Part shown: positions 1 through 7,563 of the stretch, piece after piece
How the letters are laid out: each line of letters begins with the position of its first letter
Position numbering within the stretch: the first letter of the stretch is position 1
Origin: UBA4416 sp963422675
GTDB taxonomy: Bacteria; Bacteroidota; Bacteroidia; B-17B0; Aurantibacillaceae
Direction of reading: 5' to 3'
DNA: 64,000 bases
NCBI GenBank assembly: GCA_963422675.2
Contig: CAXVYS010000019.1
Location: 1 to 64,000 of the forward strand
Translations under genes and position numbers: made by a program
The notes under the pieces: generated by a model
Databases searched by the model: none
What the model was told of the DNA's origin: nothing
What the model saw: only the letters and a program-made list of their open reading frames with translations

Positions 1-28
1 GAATGATTATAATACCAGCTTTTCTACT

Positions 29-1030
29 ATGAATAATGCCTGGACAAACATTTATAATAGCTGGATGAATTCAATGAATACATCTTACGATACATTTTCA
101 AACAACATGAAAAACCCTTTCAATAAAGATATGTTTAAAAACATGTATGAAGGTGGTCAAATGTATATGAAAGTGCAGGAAATGTTCCAACCGATGATGA
201 ATGCGCTTAAAAATTCTGATTTCAGCATGGATACCTGGAAAAACATTTATGCAGCTGATAATTACAAGAAAATGACAGAACAAATGTTCGGTTCATTTTT
301 TAATAATGCTAACTTAAAAGATGTTTTTGAAAACGCCACTAAGCAAATGCAGGATTTCTTTGTAAACCAAAATGGTTTAGGAAAAGAATATGTAGCTCAA
401 ATGCAAAATATGTCGGCTCAGTTTCCTGAAATGTTTTCAGGTAATACGGAACATATGAAAGACCTTTATGCTAAAATGAATAATGTATTTGGTAAAACCT
501 TTGAACCATTATTGAAATTAGTAAATCCGGGTAAAGAAAAAGAAAACGTAGAAGCTACGATTGCTTTGATGGACAAAGTAACGGAGTATAGCGTTAAACA
601 ATCTGAGTTACAGGCTCAATTGTATAAAACAATGCAAGCGTCAATGGAAACACTGGCTAAAGATACTCAGGAGAAATACAAAGATATGAGTGCAGGTTCT
701 TTTACTATGCCAACTCCACAGGAAATGTATAATGAGTGGGTAAAAACAAACGAAAAAACATTTTCTGAGTTATTTGCCACTGATGAGTTTTCTAAAGTAA
801 AAGCTGAAGCGTTAACATTAACCATGGACGTAAAAAAACATTTCCAAAAACAATTTGAAAATGTGTTCGAACAATATCCAATAGCTTTTAAAAGTGAAAT
901 GGAAGAAGTTTACAAAACGATGCATGAGCTTAAAAAAACAGTAAAAGAACTTCAAACTAAATTAGCGATGCAAAATGCGGCTTCTGTAGAGTTATTTGAA
1001 GAAGAAAAAGCGAAAGCAAAAAAGAAATAA
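29..1030 (+). CDS. phaE: PHA synthase subunit PhaE (class III), possibly 5'-partial
   Basis: Probable PhaE partner of the class III polyhydroxyalkanoate synthase that follows directly; PhaE forms a complex with PhaC and is needed for full polymerase activity on granules. The protein is soluble, rich in Met, Asn, Lys and Phe, with no signal peptide. It has a long predicted helical C-terminal part (about residues 255-325) and a Lys/Ala-rich tail, as in PhaE and phasins. The ATG at 29 gives 333 residues, but the frame is open without a stop to the window edge (upstream codons read NDYNTSFST), so the true start may lie outside. A terminator follows at 1063-1096, 43 bases before phaC. The assignment rests on composition, length and the phaC neighbour; a phasin-like protein is the alternative. 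Confidence 0.75.
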   Translation: MNNAWTNIYNSWMNSMNTSYDTFSNNMKNPFNKDMFKNMYEGGQMYMKVQEMFQPMMNALKNSDFSMDTWKNIYAADNYKKMTEQMFGSFFNNANLKDVFENATKQMQDFFVNQNGLGKEYVAQMQNMSAQFPEMFSGNTEHMKDLYAKMNNVFGKTFEPLLKLVNPGKEKENVEATIALMDKVTEYSVKQSELQAQLYKTMQASMETLAKDTQEKYKDMSAGSFTMPTPQEMYNEWVKTNEKTFSELFATDEFSKVKAEALTLTMDVKKHFQKQFENVFEQYPIAFKSEMEEVYKTMHELKKTVKELQTKLAMQNAASVELFEEEKAKAKKK

Positions 1031-1062
1031 ATAAAACTTTGTGTTCATAGCACAATTATAAG

Positions 1063-1096
1063 AAGGCTGCCAATGTGTTTGTGGGCAGCCTTTTTT
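1063..1096 (+). terminator. Rho-independent terminator after phaE
   Basis: Stem AGGCTGCC (1064-1071) pairs with GGCAGCCT (1084-1091), with a 12-base loop followed by a T run. It lies between phaE and phaC, so it may attenuate rather than abolish read-through into phaC. Confidence 0.8.
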
Positions 1097-1138
1097 GTAA
1101 AAAAATTCAGTTAATTAATTATAGATATCATTACCACT

Positions 1139-2188
1139 ATGGAAAATAAATTAATGGAAGAAATTAATAGCGTAAGTTCTAAAATGCTTAAAAGCTATGA
1201 AACGCTTAACGAAATCCACGAAGTAGATATTGCTTCAACTCCTAAAACAGCAGTTTACACAGAAGATAAATTAACCCTTTATAGGTATAACAGAGATACC
1301 GAGCCCACTTATAAAACACCTGTTTTAATTGTATATGCTTTGGTTAATACTTATAAAATGCTGGATTTACAGCCAGACCGCAGTTATATTAAAAATTTAC
1401 TGAATGCGGGTTTGGATGTGTATTTAATTGATTGGGGAAATCCTTCAAAGGCCGATAGATTTATTAGTATGGACGATTATATTAATGGTTACATTAATAA
1501 TTGTGTGGATTACGTGCGTAAGAAAAACAGAATTGAAAAAATAAATATTTTAAGTATTTGTCAGGGAGGAACGTTCAGCGTAATTTATGCATCGTTGTAT
1601 CCTAATAAAGTAAAGAACTTAATAACCCATGTAACACCGGTTGATTTCAGTACGAATGATGGGTTATTGTTCCGTTGGAGTAAGGATATGGATTTTGACA
1701 CATTGGTAGAAGGATTTGATGGGATTATTCCCGGCGATTTTTTAAACCAGGGATTTGATATGTTAAAGCCGATGATGAAATTGCAGAAACAACAAACTCT
1801 GGCAAGTTCATTGGATGATAAAGACAAATTGCTAAACTTTTTACGTATGGAAAAATGGATCAGTGAGAGTCCTGACCAGGCCGGAGAATGTTATAAGCAA
1901 TTTATGAAAGATCTTTACCAGGGAAATAAATTAATTAAAGGTGAACTGGAAATAGGCACTAAAAAAGTAAATTTAAAAAACCTGACTTCTCCTTTATTAA
2001 ATATTTACGCAACAGAAGATCATTTGGTACCACCGGCTGCAACTATTCCTTTAAACGATTACGTTGGTTCAACGGATAAAGAATTGTATAGCTTTAAAGG
2101 CGGCCACATTGGGGTATTTGTAGGAAGCAGATCTCAAAAAGAACTGGCGCCTGCAGTAACCGATTGGCTGAAGAAACGCGATAAATAA
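1139..2188 (+). CDS. phaC: Class III poly(R)-hydroxyalkanoate synthase subunit PhaC
   Basis: Polymerises (R)-3-hydroxyacyl-CoA into PHA storage polyester at the granule surface. It is an alpha/beta-hydrolase of 349 residues, the length of class III PhaC (about 355) rather than class I/II (above 550). The lipase-like box reads SICQGG with the nucleophile at Cys141; the general base Asp294 is in ATEDHLVPP and the catalytic His323 in GGHIGVFVG. The Cys-Asp-His spacing is exactly that of the Allochromatium enzyme (C149, D302, H331), shifted by 8. The first Gly of the usual GxCxGG box is Ser here. It lies downstream of phaE on the same strand; no phaA, phaB or depolymerase gene is in the window. 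The family call is firm; the chain-length preference of the substrate cannot be read. Confidence 0.93.
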   Translation: MENKLMEEINSVSSKMLKSYETLNEIHEVDIASTPKTAVYTEDKLTLYRYNRDTEPTYKTPVLIVYALVNTYKMLDLQPDRSYIKNLLNAGLDVYLIDWGNPSKADRFISMDDYINGYINNCVDYVRKKNRIEKINILSICQGGTFSVIYASLYPNKVKNLITHVTPVDFSTNDGLLFRWSKDMDFDTLVEGFDGIIPGDFLNQGFDMLKPMMKLQKQQTLASSLDDKDKLLNFLRMEKWISESPDQAGECYKQFMKDLYQGNKLIKGELEIGTKKVNLKNLTSPLLNIYATEDHLVPPAATIPLNDYVGSTDKELYSFKGGHIGVFVGSRSQKELAPAVTDWLKKRDK

Positions 2189-2206
2189 AATTCATTATAC
2201 ACAATG

Positions 2207-2241
2207 AAAAGCCCTTTAAGAATTTCTTAAAGGGCTTTTTT
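2207..2241. terminator. Bidirectional terminator between phaC and the 2275-2826 gene
   Basis: A 14-bp perfect stem, AAAAGCCCTTTAAG (2207-2220) with CTTAAAGGGCTTTT (2226-2239), and a 5-base loop. T runs occur on both strands, so it can serve both convergent genes. Confidence 0.85.
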
Positions 2242-2274
2242 ATGAAGGAGGTATTGGAACAGGGGAAGCTATCA

Positions 2275-2826
2275 TTAATTATTACAACCTAAGATCTTAC
2301 TTAATAAATGATCTCCTTCCACGATGAATTGTTCTTTATCTTTTTTATGCCAAATAATTACTTCGTTGGGGCAGGACGAATTTACATTTAATTCATAATG
2401 TACAATTACATGTGTTTTAGTCTCGAATGCCGCCATTAGCAATACTTCCTGGTCAACTAACTGTTTGTTTTTCTTCAACTCAAAATCCCAGTTTTTTACT
2501 TCCTTTAAGGTTAAATAAGGAAATTTTTTGTTCGGGGAATTATTAAAAGAGGAGGTGAAGTAATTGCAATTATAAACGGAATCTTTTTTTGAGATAACGA
2601 ATTTCTCGGTAATCGTTATTTTCTTTTTTTTGGAAGTTATTTTTTGTCCGCTGGTAGTTATTAATTCCTGGGAAGCTTCATCCACATGGCATTGATAGTA
2701 TACTAACGAATCGTTATTCTGCAATTTTGAGATGTGTGTTTTACTTAAATGCTCAGGGAAAACAATGCTTTGAGCAGATAGCACAGAAACAACACATAGC
2801 AAATATACAGTTAGAAAGAGTTTCAT
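2275..2826 (-). CDS. Secreted hypothetical protein
   Basis: Not recognised. It has 183 residues, with a signal peptide (hydrophobic segment in residues 3-16, SAQS cleavage region near 18), so it is exported to the periplasm or outer membrane. The rest is Lys-rich, with a Cys near residue 46, Cys101, one near 152 and Cys181, and looks like a small beta-rich domain. It starts one base after the purT stop, so it is probably co-transcribed with purT, although the products share no obvious role. No catalytic motif is visible. Confidence 0.6.
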   Translation of the reverse strand: MKLFLTVYLLCVVSVLSAQSIVFPEHLSKTHISKLQNNDSLVYYQCHVDEASQELITTSGQKITSKKKKITITEKFVISKKDSVYNCNYFTSSFNNSPNKKFPYLTLKEVKNWDFELKKNKQLVDQEVLLMAAFETKTHVIVHYELNVNSSCPNEVIIWHKKDKEQFIVEGDHLLSKILGCNN

Positions 2827-3996
2827 TTAGCTTACAATAACTTCTATTTGTTTGGCAAGCTCAATAGCTTTTTGTTTAACGCTATCTACATCACTTCCTA
2901 CAACATCATAGGTTAAAACCACTGCCATTCGGCGATAGGGGCGGGTAGTAGGTTTATTAAACACCCTCACATCTGTTAAAGGATTAACTAACACTTCTTC
3001 TATTCCAATGTAACGGGGATTTTTCCCTTCTTTAGTAGCCAATACCACAGCAGATGCTCCATGTCTTTCTAAAGTTATTTCCGGAATTGGCAGGCCTGTA
3101 ATGGCACGGGCATGTAATTCAAATTCGCTCAGGTTTTGTGTACCTGCGAGTGTTACCATTCCTGTATCATGCGGACGAGGGGATAGTTCAGAAAAATAAA
3201 TTCCTTTATCCGTCAGGAAAAACTCAACGCCCCATAAACCGGCACCGCTTAAAGCTTTGGTTACTTTCGCTGCCATTTCCTGTGCATCTTTTAAATCCGT
3301 ATTACTAATGGCGCATGGTTGCCAGCTTTCCTGGTAATCGCCGCGTTCTTGCCTGTGGCCAATTGGCGGACAAAATAAGGTATGCCCGTTTTTTTGTGTA
3401 ACGGTTAGTAAGGTTATTTCTGAATTAAATTTAATGAACTCTTCAATGATCACTTCTTTGTAATCACCACGGGAACCTTCCATCGCGTAGTTCCATGATT
3501 TCTCAATATCCTGTTCTGTTTTTATAACGCTTTGGCCCTTACCGCTGCTACTCATTAATGGTTTTACCACGCAAGGAATGCCAATAGTAGCAACTGCTTT
3601 TTTAAAATCTTCTAAGGTGGTGGCGTATAAATAATTGGCAGTTCTTAATCCTAATTCTTTTGAAGCAAGGTCTCTGATAGCTTTACGGTTCATCGTGAAA
3701 TTAGCTGCTTTGGCACTTGGCACTACAGTAATCCCTTGTTTTTCGTAATCATAAAAACGTTCCGTTCGAATGGCTTCAATTTCAGGAACGATTAAATCGG
3801 GAGAGTGTTTTGCAACAATAGCATCGAGTGCGTTTCCATCCAGCATATTGATTACTTCGAACTCATGTGCTACCTGCATTGCCGGGGCATTTTCATAGGA
3901 GTCTACAGCAACTACGTACTGTCCCAATCGTTGAAGAGCTATCACTAATTCTTTACCTAATTCTCCTGAGCCTAATAGTAAGATCTTTTTTTGCAT
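2827..3996 (-). CDS. purT: Formate-dependent GAR transformylase PurT
   Basis: ATP-grasp enzyme that makes formylglycinamide ribonucleotide from GAR, formate and ATP, the folate-independent third step of purine synthesis. It has 389 residues (family about 392). The N-terminal nucleotide-binding region begins KKILLLGSGELGKE; the ATP-grasp part carries CVVKPLMSSSGKGQS (around residues 143-157) and the metal/substrate segment EFFLTDKGIYFSELSPRPHD with GMVTLAG. It is followed on the minus strand by the secreted hypothetical protein with no gap, and preceded 7 bases upstream by the stop of another secreted hypothetical gene, so the three may form one transcript. Confidence 0.95.
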   Translation of the reverse strand: MQKKILLLGSGELGKELVIALQRLGQYVVAVDSYENAPAMQVAHEFEVINMLDGNALDAIVAKHSPDLIVPEIEAIRTERFYDYEKQGITVVPSAKAANFTMNRKAIRDLASKELGLRTANYLYATTLEDFKKAVATIGIPCVVKPLMSSSGKGQSVIKTEQDIEKSWNYAMEGSRGDYKEVIIEEFIKFNSEITLLTVTQKNGHTLFCPPIGHRQERGDYQESWQPCAISNTDLKDAQEMAAKVTKALSGAGLWGVEFFLTDKGIYFSELSPRPHDTGMVTLAGTQNLSEFELHARAITGLPIPEITLERHGASAVVLATKEGKNPRYIGIEEVLVNPLTDVRVFNKPTTRPYRRMAVVLTYDVVGSDVDSVKQKAIELAKQIEVIVS

Positions 3997-4003
3997 AATA
4001 ATT

Positions 4004-4645
4004 TTAGAATCTGATTTTTAATGTAGATGGTAATTTATCTTTAAGTACTGTAAAATATAATCCGTATCCCACAGCTAAACCAATGGTTCCACCAATGAGA
4101 GCCTGAATACGACGTTTACTTCTCGATACCCTTTCATAGCCCAGTATATAAGCATCATGCTCGATATAATTTGGGTTACTGATGGTACTGTGTTTTATCT
4201 TCACTTTTGTAATACCACTTAAGCCCATATAACCGTAAGGAAATACAGGGGCGAAAAATATCCCGAGGCCTCCGCTAACCAAACCTACCACTCCCGCACC
4301 AATCAAAGAACCTCTGGCCTTGAATCCTTTTCGGGCATCACGTTCTCCGTAAATATAATATTCCATTTCGTCGCGCGTGAAATAGTTCCCTAACAAGCTA
4401 TCTTGTCTGTAATAGTAATCGGTGAAGCCACCGGCGTACTTAACGCAATAAATCTGGTCATACTCAAAATGAAGTTTATTGCCTTCTTTTGCCGGATCCA
4501 TCACTGTTACAGCTCCTATTACCGTATCTATTACTTTTTCCACAACAAAATTGCCATTCATTAAAAGGATGGTGTCCTTTGCCTGTGAGAAGCACGAAAA
4601 TGAAATGATCTGGATAGAAATGATCAATAAAAGTTTACGTATCAT
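4004..4645 (-). CDS. Exported hypothetical protein with glycine-rich hydrophobic segments
   Basis: Not recognised. It has 213 residues and a signal sequence (IRKLLLIISIQIISFSCFSQ, cleavage near 20). The middle part (residues 25-95) is polar. Two Gly-rich hydrophobic stretches follow, about residues 112-140 and 185-203, the second ending in YGLYFTVLKDKLP. This layout, with GERDARKG before the first hydrophobic stretch, looks like the small envelope proteins common in Bacteroidota, but no function can be given. It lies 7 bases upstream of purT on the same strand. Confidence 0.6.
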   Translation of the reverse strand: MIRKLLLIISIQIISFSCFSQAKDTILLMNGNFVVEKVIDTVIGAVTVMDPAKEGNKLHFEYDQIYCVKYAGGFTDYYYRQDSLLGNYFTRDEMEYYIYGERDARKGFKARGSLIGAGVVGLVSGGLGIFFAPVFPYGYMGLSGITKVKIKHSTISNPNYIEHDAYILGYERVSRSKRRIQALIGGTIGLAVGYGLYFTVLKDKLPSTLKIRF

Positions 4646-4738
4646 AAGGTTTTAATATTGAACAAGTTTACAAATAATACCCTAGAAAAACTACCAAATT
4701 ATCCTGACAATTTCGGGTATTATCGAACAAAACAGGCG

Positions 4739-5809
4739 TTAATCCTCAAACTTAAAGCCTACCGTTTTTACCGAACTTAATTTAGTTGTTTGATGGGTAA
4801 AGTGGTGGATCATGTGTTGCGCTTCGGGTAATTCAAATACTTCCCGGATGTTTCTTATTTTACCGATTGGTATATCATGCTCCAGGCATTGTTTATACAA
4901 TACGTCGAACGAACATTGAAGGATACATTCATTTAATAAAAGAAAGAGGCTTTCTCTATGAATGATTCTTTGCTGATTATTTTCATAATGGGTTTGAGAG
5001 TAAAGATCAAGTCCCAAAATATGGCATAGATTTTTGAATTGCTTATCACTGCCAATGGCAAACGTTACAGAATGGTCATCTTTGGTTTTAAAAATTTCTC
5101 CGTAAGGAGCAATGTTAGGATGTAACGAGCCTTGTGCTGTAGGTAAATGATGTGTAATAAGCCAATTGGTGGCCTGGTTGGCCAGCGACGCAACAGCCGT
5201 ATCAAATAAAGAAACAGACACAACGGTTCCCCGGTTGGTTTTATGCCGGTTCAATAAAGCAATTAAAACAGCTTCTTTGAGCTGATGTCCCGCTAATACA
5301 TCAATTAAGGCGACAGGCATTTTTAGAGGAGATGCATTTTTTTCTCCGTTCATAAACATAAAGCCACTTTCGGCCTGGAGAATCAAATCGTAAGCAGTAC
5401 GGGGACTATTAGCTCCAAAACCGTTGATGGATGCATAAATTAACCCTGGGTTAATAGCATGCAACGTTTGAGGATCTACTTTTAGTTTAATATCATCGCC
5501 CAGTTTATAGTTTGAAATAACAATATCTGCCGTTTTAATAATGTCGTAAAACTGGTTCAAGTCTTTTGAATCATGCAAATCTAAAAATAACACGTGTTTA
5601 CCTGCATTAACGCTCCAGTAATAGGCACTGGTTTTTTCAGAAGGATCTTCCTCTTGTAATTTCCAGCTCCTGGTTACATCACCTCCTGTTTTTGGATTTT
5701 CAATTTTAATGACGGTAGCTCCAAGCTCTGCAAAAAATAATCCGGCAGAAGGACCCGCTAATACACCTGCCAGCTCTACAACGATGAGATCTTTAAAATA
5801 ATTGGTCAC
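4739..5809 (-). CDS. CaiB/BaiF family III CoA-transferase
   Basis: Member of the family III CoA-transferases (formyl-CoA transferase, carnitine CoA-transferase, alpha-methylacyl-CoA racemase). These move CoA between carboxylic acids through an aspartyl-CoA thioester, or racemise acyl-CoAs. The N-terminal family signature is VVELAGVLAGPSAGLFFAEL, followed by ATVIKIENP and the GGDVTR segment. The catalytic Asp is probably Asp170 in PVALIDVLAGH, matching Asp169 of Frc. At 356 residues it is shorter than Frc (about 428) and closer to the racemase branch. The start is GTG at 5807-5809, overlapping the TAG stop of the upstream aldo/keto reductase by one base (TAGTG), which argues for translational coupling. 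The substrate is unknown. Confidence 0.85.
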   Translation of the reverse strand: MTNYFKDLIVVELAGVLAGPSAGLFFAELGATVIKIENPKTGGDVTRSWKLQEEDPSEKTSAYYWSVNAGKHVLFLDLHDSKDLNQFYDIIKTADIVISNYKLGDDIKLKVDPQTLHAINPGLIYASINGFGANSPRTAYDLILQAESGFMFMNGEKNASPLKMPVALIDVLAGHQLKEAVLIALLNRHKTNRGTVVSVSLFDTAVASLANQATNWLITHHLPTAQGSLHPNIAPYGEIFKTKDDHSVTFAIGSDKQFKNLCHILGLDLYSQTHYENNQQRIIHRESLFLLLNECILQCSFDVLYKQCLEHDIPIGKIRNIREVFELPEAQHMIHHFTHQTTKLSSVKTVGFKFED

Positions 5810-6795
5810 TAAAATTGTGGTTGAACAGGTTTATTATTTAAAATAATTTCTATTTTTTCGATCACTTCATTCGTCAGTAAAGGAACAACTTCCAATGCTT
5901 TTAAATTTTCGATCAGTTGTTCTTTTTTGGAAGCTCCCAGAATGGCACTACTTACATGAGGGTTTTTGATGACCCAGGCTATGGATAATTTGGCAACAGA
6001 TGTACCAAGTTCAGCAGCCAGTTGAGCCAGTTTTTTTGTTTGTCCTATTTTAGAATCTTCGCCGATTGTTTTTTCCTTTAACCAATCCATCCCTTCAATG
6101 TGCAAGCGGTTATCTTCAGGAATGCCATTATTATATTTTCCGCTCAAAAGTCCTGATGCCAAAGGGCTCCAGATAGTAGTTCCTAATCCGAATTCTTTAA
6201 ATAACAGTAAATACTCTTTCTCAATTTTTGTTCTCTCAAACATATTGTATTGAGGCTGTTCCATGGTAGGACCAATTAATCTGTTTCTTTCGGCAAACAC
6301 AAAAGCAGCCATGATCTCATCATTAGCCCACTCACTTGTTCCCCAGTATAAAATTTTACCTTGTTGAATGAGGGTGTTCATTGCCCATACAGTTTCTTCA
6401 ATGGGAGTGTTTTTATCAGGGCGGTGACAGAAAAACAGATCAATATAATCTACTTGTAACCGTTTTAAAGCGGCGTGACAGCCTTCAATAATATGTTTGC
6501 GGGAAAGACCTGTTTGGTTTGGTTTTTTATCTTCATAGCCAAAATACACTTTGCTCGATACAATGTAAGAGCTACGTGCCCAGTTTTTTTTCTTTAAAAT
6601 GGAACCCATTACTTCTTCCGATTTTCCTGAGGCATACACTTCTGCATTATCAAAAAAGTTAATTCCATTATCGTAAGCGATGGTTAGCAACTCATCGGCT
6701 GTGTTATTTTCTATTTGTTTACCAAAGGTGATCCATGATCCAAAGGATAAAGTACTTACCTGTAATCCTGATTTTCCGAGTCTTCTGTATTCCAT
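5809..6795 (-). CDS. Aldo/keto reductase (potassium-channel beta-subunit type)
   Basis: NADPH-dependent oxidoreductase with a TIM-barrel fold and 328 residues. The N-terminus MEYRRLGKSGLQVS and the block INFFDNAEVYASGKSEE carry the catalytic Asp and Tyr. The catalytic Lys is in SSKVYFG and the His in DLFFCHRPD. The C-terminal cofactor region is SSAILGASKKEQLIENL. The overall pattern is that of the Kv-beta/YghZ branch. It is the first gene of a two-gene unit with the CoA-transferase, whose GTG overlaps its stop. The substrate is unknown; reduction of an aldehyde or ketone linked to acyl-CoA metabolism is only a guess from context. Confidence 0.9.
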   Translation of the reverse strand: MEYRRLGKSGLQVSTLSFGSWITFGKQIENNTADELLTIAYDNGINFFDNAEVYASGKSEEVMGSILKKKNWARSSYIVSSKVYFGYEDKKPNQTGLSRKHIIEGCHAALKRLQVDYIDLFFCHRPDKNTPIEETVWAMNTLIQQGKILYWGTSEWANDEIMAAFVFAERNRLIGPTMEQPQYNMFERTKIEKEYLLLFKEFGLGTTIWSPLASGLLSGKYNNGIPEDNRLHIEGMDWLKEKTIGEDSKIGQTKKLAQLAAELGTSVAKLSIAWVIKNPHVSSAILGASKKEQLIENLKALEVVPLLTNEVIEKIEIILNNKPVQPQF

Positions 6796-6850
6796 GACCT
6801 GTTTTTTTAGTTTTGAATATGATATGTGATTGTGTTTCTCGTTTTATTTT

Positions 6851-6876
6851 CCTTCTAGTAAGGATTGGGAGAAGGT
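6851..6876 (+). repeat. Degenerate copy of a G-rich palindromic repeat
   Basis: A CCTTCTAGTAAGGATTGGGAG core followed by AAGG and TT resembles the repeat at 7509-7537 in the same orientation, with several substitutions. It lies just downstream of the DUF559 gene. The relation is by eye and uncertain. Confidence 0.35.
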
Positions 6877-6899
6877 TTTCAATGATTAAATATAATGAA

Positions 6900-7304
6900 T
6901 TAGTTTTTAAGTTTAAGAGTGCGTTTTTCTGATTCTATGTTTCCAATCGTATTATGTATTGCTATTCTGACTCTATCGATCTGTTCTAAAATTTCAGAAT
7001 CCCTGAAACGAATAACACGATAACCTGCCGCTTCCAATGCTTTTTGTTTGTGTTCATCTTTGGCAATAACTTCTTCCAGAAAGTGGGAGTAACCATCAAC
7101 TTCAATAATTAGTTTGAGGTCCTTACTCATAAAATCAGCAATAAAATCTAAAATGGGTCGTTGCCTGTTAAATGTGTAGCCTGTCTTTTTTGAAGAGAGA
7201 ATATATTTCCATAGACAGGCTTCTGCTTTCGTCATTTCATAACGATTCTCATGAGCACTATTTTTTAACCGTTTATTATAGAAATTATTTTGTTCTTTTG
7301 GCAT
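6900..7304 (-). CDS. DUF559 (restriction-endonuclease-like fold) protein
   Basis: Small protein of 134 residues with the DUF559 pattern: an N-terminal basic region (ARNL-type context, here NKRLKNSAHENR), MTKAEACLWKYIL, a PILDFIADF segment with the conserved Asp, LIIEVDGYSH with the Glu-x-Asp, a downstream KDEHKQKALEAAGY helix, and VIRFRDSEIL. The D...ExD arrangement is that of the PD-(D/E)xK/very-short-patch-repair-like nuclease fold. The cellular role of the family is not established. The gene stands alone between metabolic genes and has G/C-rich inverted repeats upstream (7338-7367, 7509-7537) and a degenerate one downstream (6851-6876), which suggests it travels with these repeats. Confidence 0.88.
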   Translation of the reverse strand: MPKEQNNFYNKRLKNSAHENRYEMTKAEACLWKYILSSKKTGYTFNRQRPILDFIADFMSKDLKLIIEVDGYSHFLEEVIAKDEHKQKALEAAGYRVIRFRDSEILEQIDRVRIAIHNTIGNIESEKRTLKLKN

Positions 7305-7337
7305 GGATGGTTTGTTTTTATCAGGGCTTTAAGGTAT

Positions 7338-7367
7338 CCTCCCCCTGCCCCCTCCAAGAGGGGGAAA
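7338..7367 (-). repeat. C-rich palindromic repeat, inverted copy 1
   Basis: CCTCCCCCTGCCCCCTCC followed by AAGAGGGGGAAA. It is almost the reverse complement of 7509-7537, and contains its own small hairpin (CCCCTC, CAA, GAGGGG). It lies 33 bases upstream of the DUF559 start. Confidence 0.8.
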
Positions 7368-7508
7368 CGAACAGAGTCGAATATTCTATTTTAAATATTT
7401 AATTAACTAAACACGTGTATCGTACATACCTCCCTCTAAACCAAAATGCAGTACAGTTTTATTAAACAGTAAAAAATTAAATCAACTAAAAAAAATTACA
7501 GTACATAT

Positions 7509-7537
7509 CCCCCTCCTGGAGGGGGTAGGGGGAGGAG
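7509..7537 (+). repeat. G-rich palindromic repeat, inverted copy 2
   Basis: CCCCCTCCTGGAGGGGG followed by TAGGGGGAGGAGG. It pairs with copy 1 about 140 bases away; the A/T-rich stretch between them (7368-7508) holds no gene that I can support. It lies 27 bases beyond the aldehyde dehydrogenase stop, so a transcript through here could fold into a strong hairpin and also act as a terminator. Confidence 0.8.
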
Positions 7538-7563
7538 GTTCTTACTTTTTCAAAATGTATTGA

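Noticed and set aside
4674..4723. 9-bp inverted repeat ATAATACCC / GGGTATTAT upstream of the gene at 4004-4645
   Set aside because: The loop is 32 bases and there is no T tract or recognisable promoter nearby; short inverted repeats of this size occur by chance in AT-rich DNA.
6808..6815. TAGTTTTG on the plus strand
   Set aside because: It matches the -7 consensus, but no plus-strand gene follows.
7172..7402. Plus-strand ORF of 76 codons across the C-rich repeat
   Set aside because: It is antisense to the DUF559 start and its C-terminal part is only the translation of the palindromic repeat.
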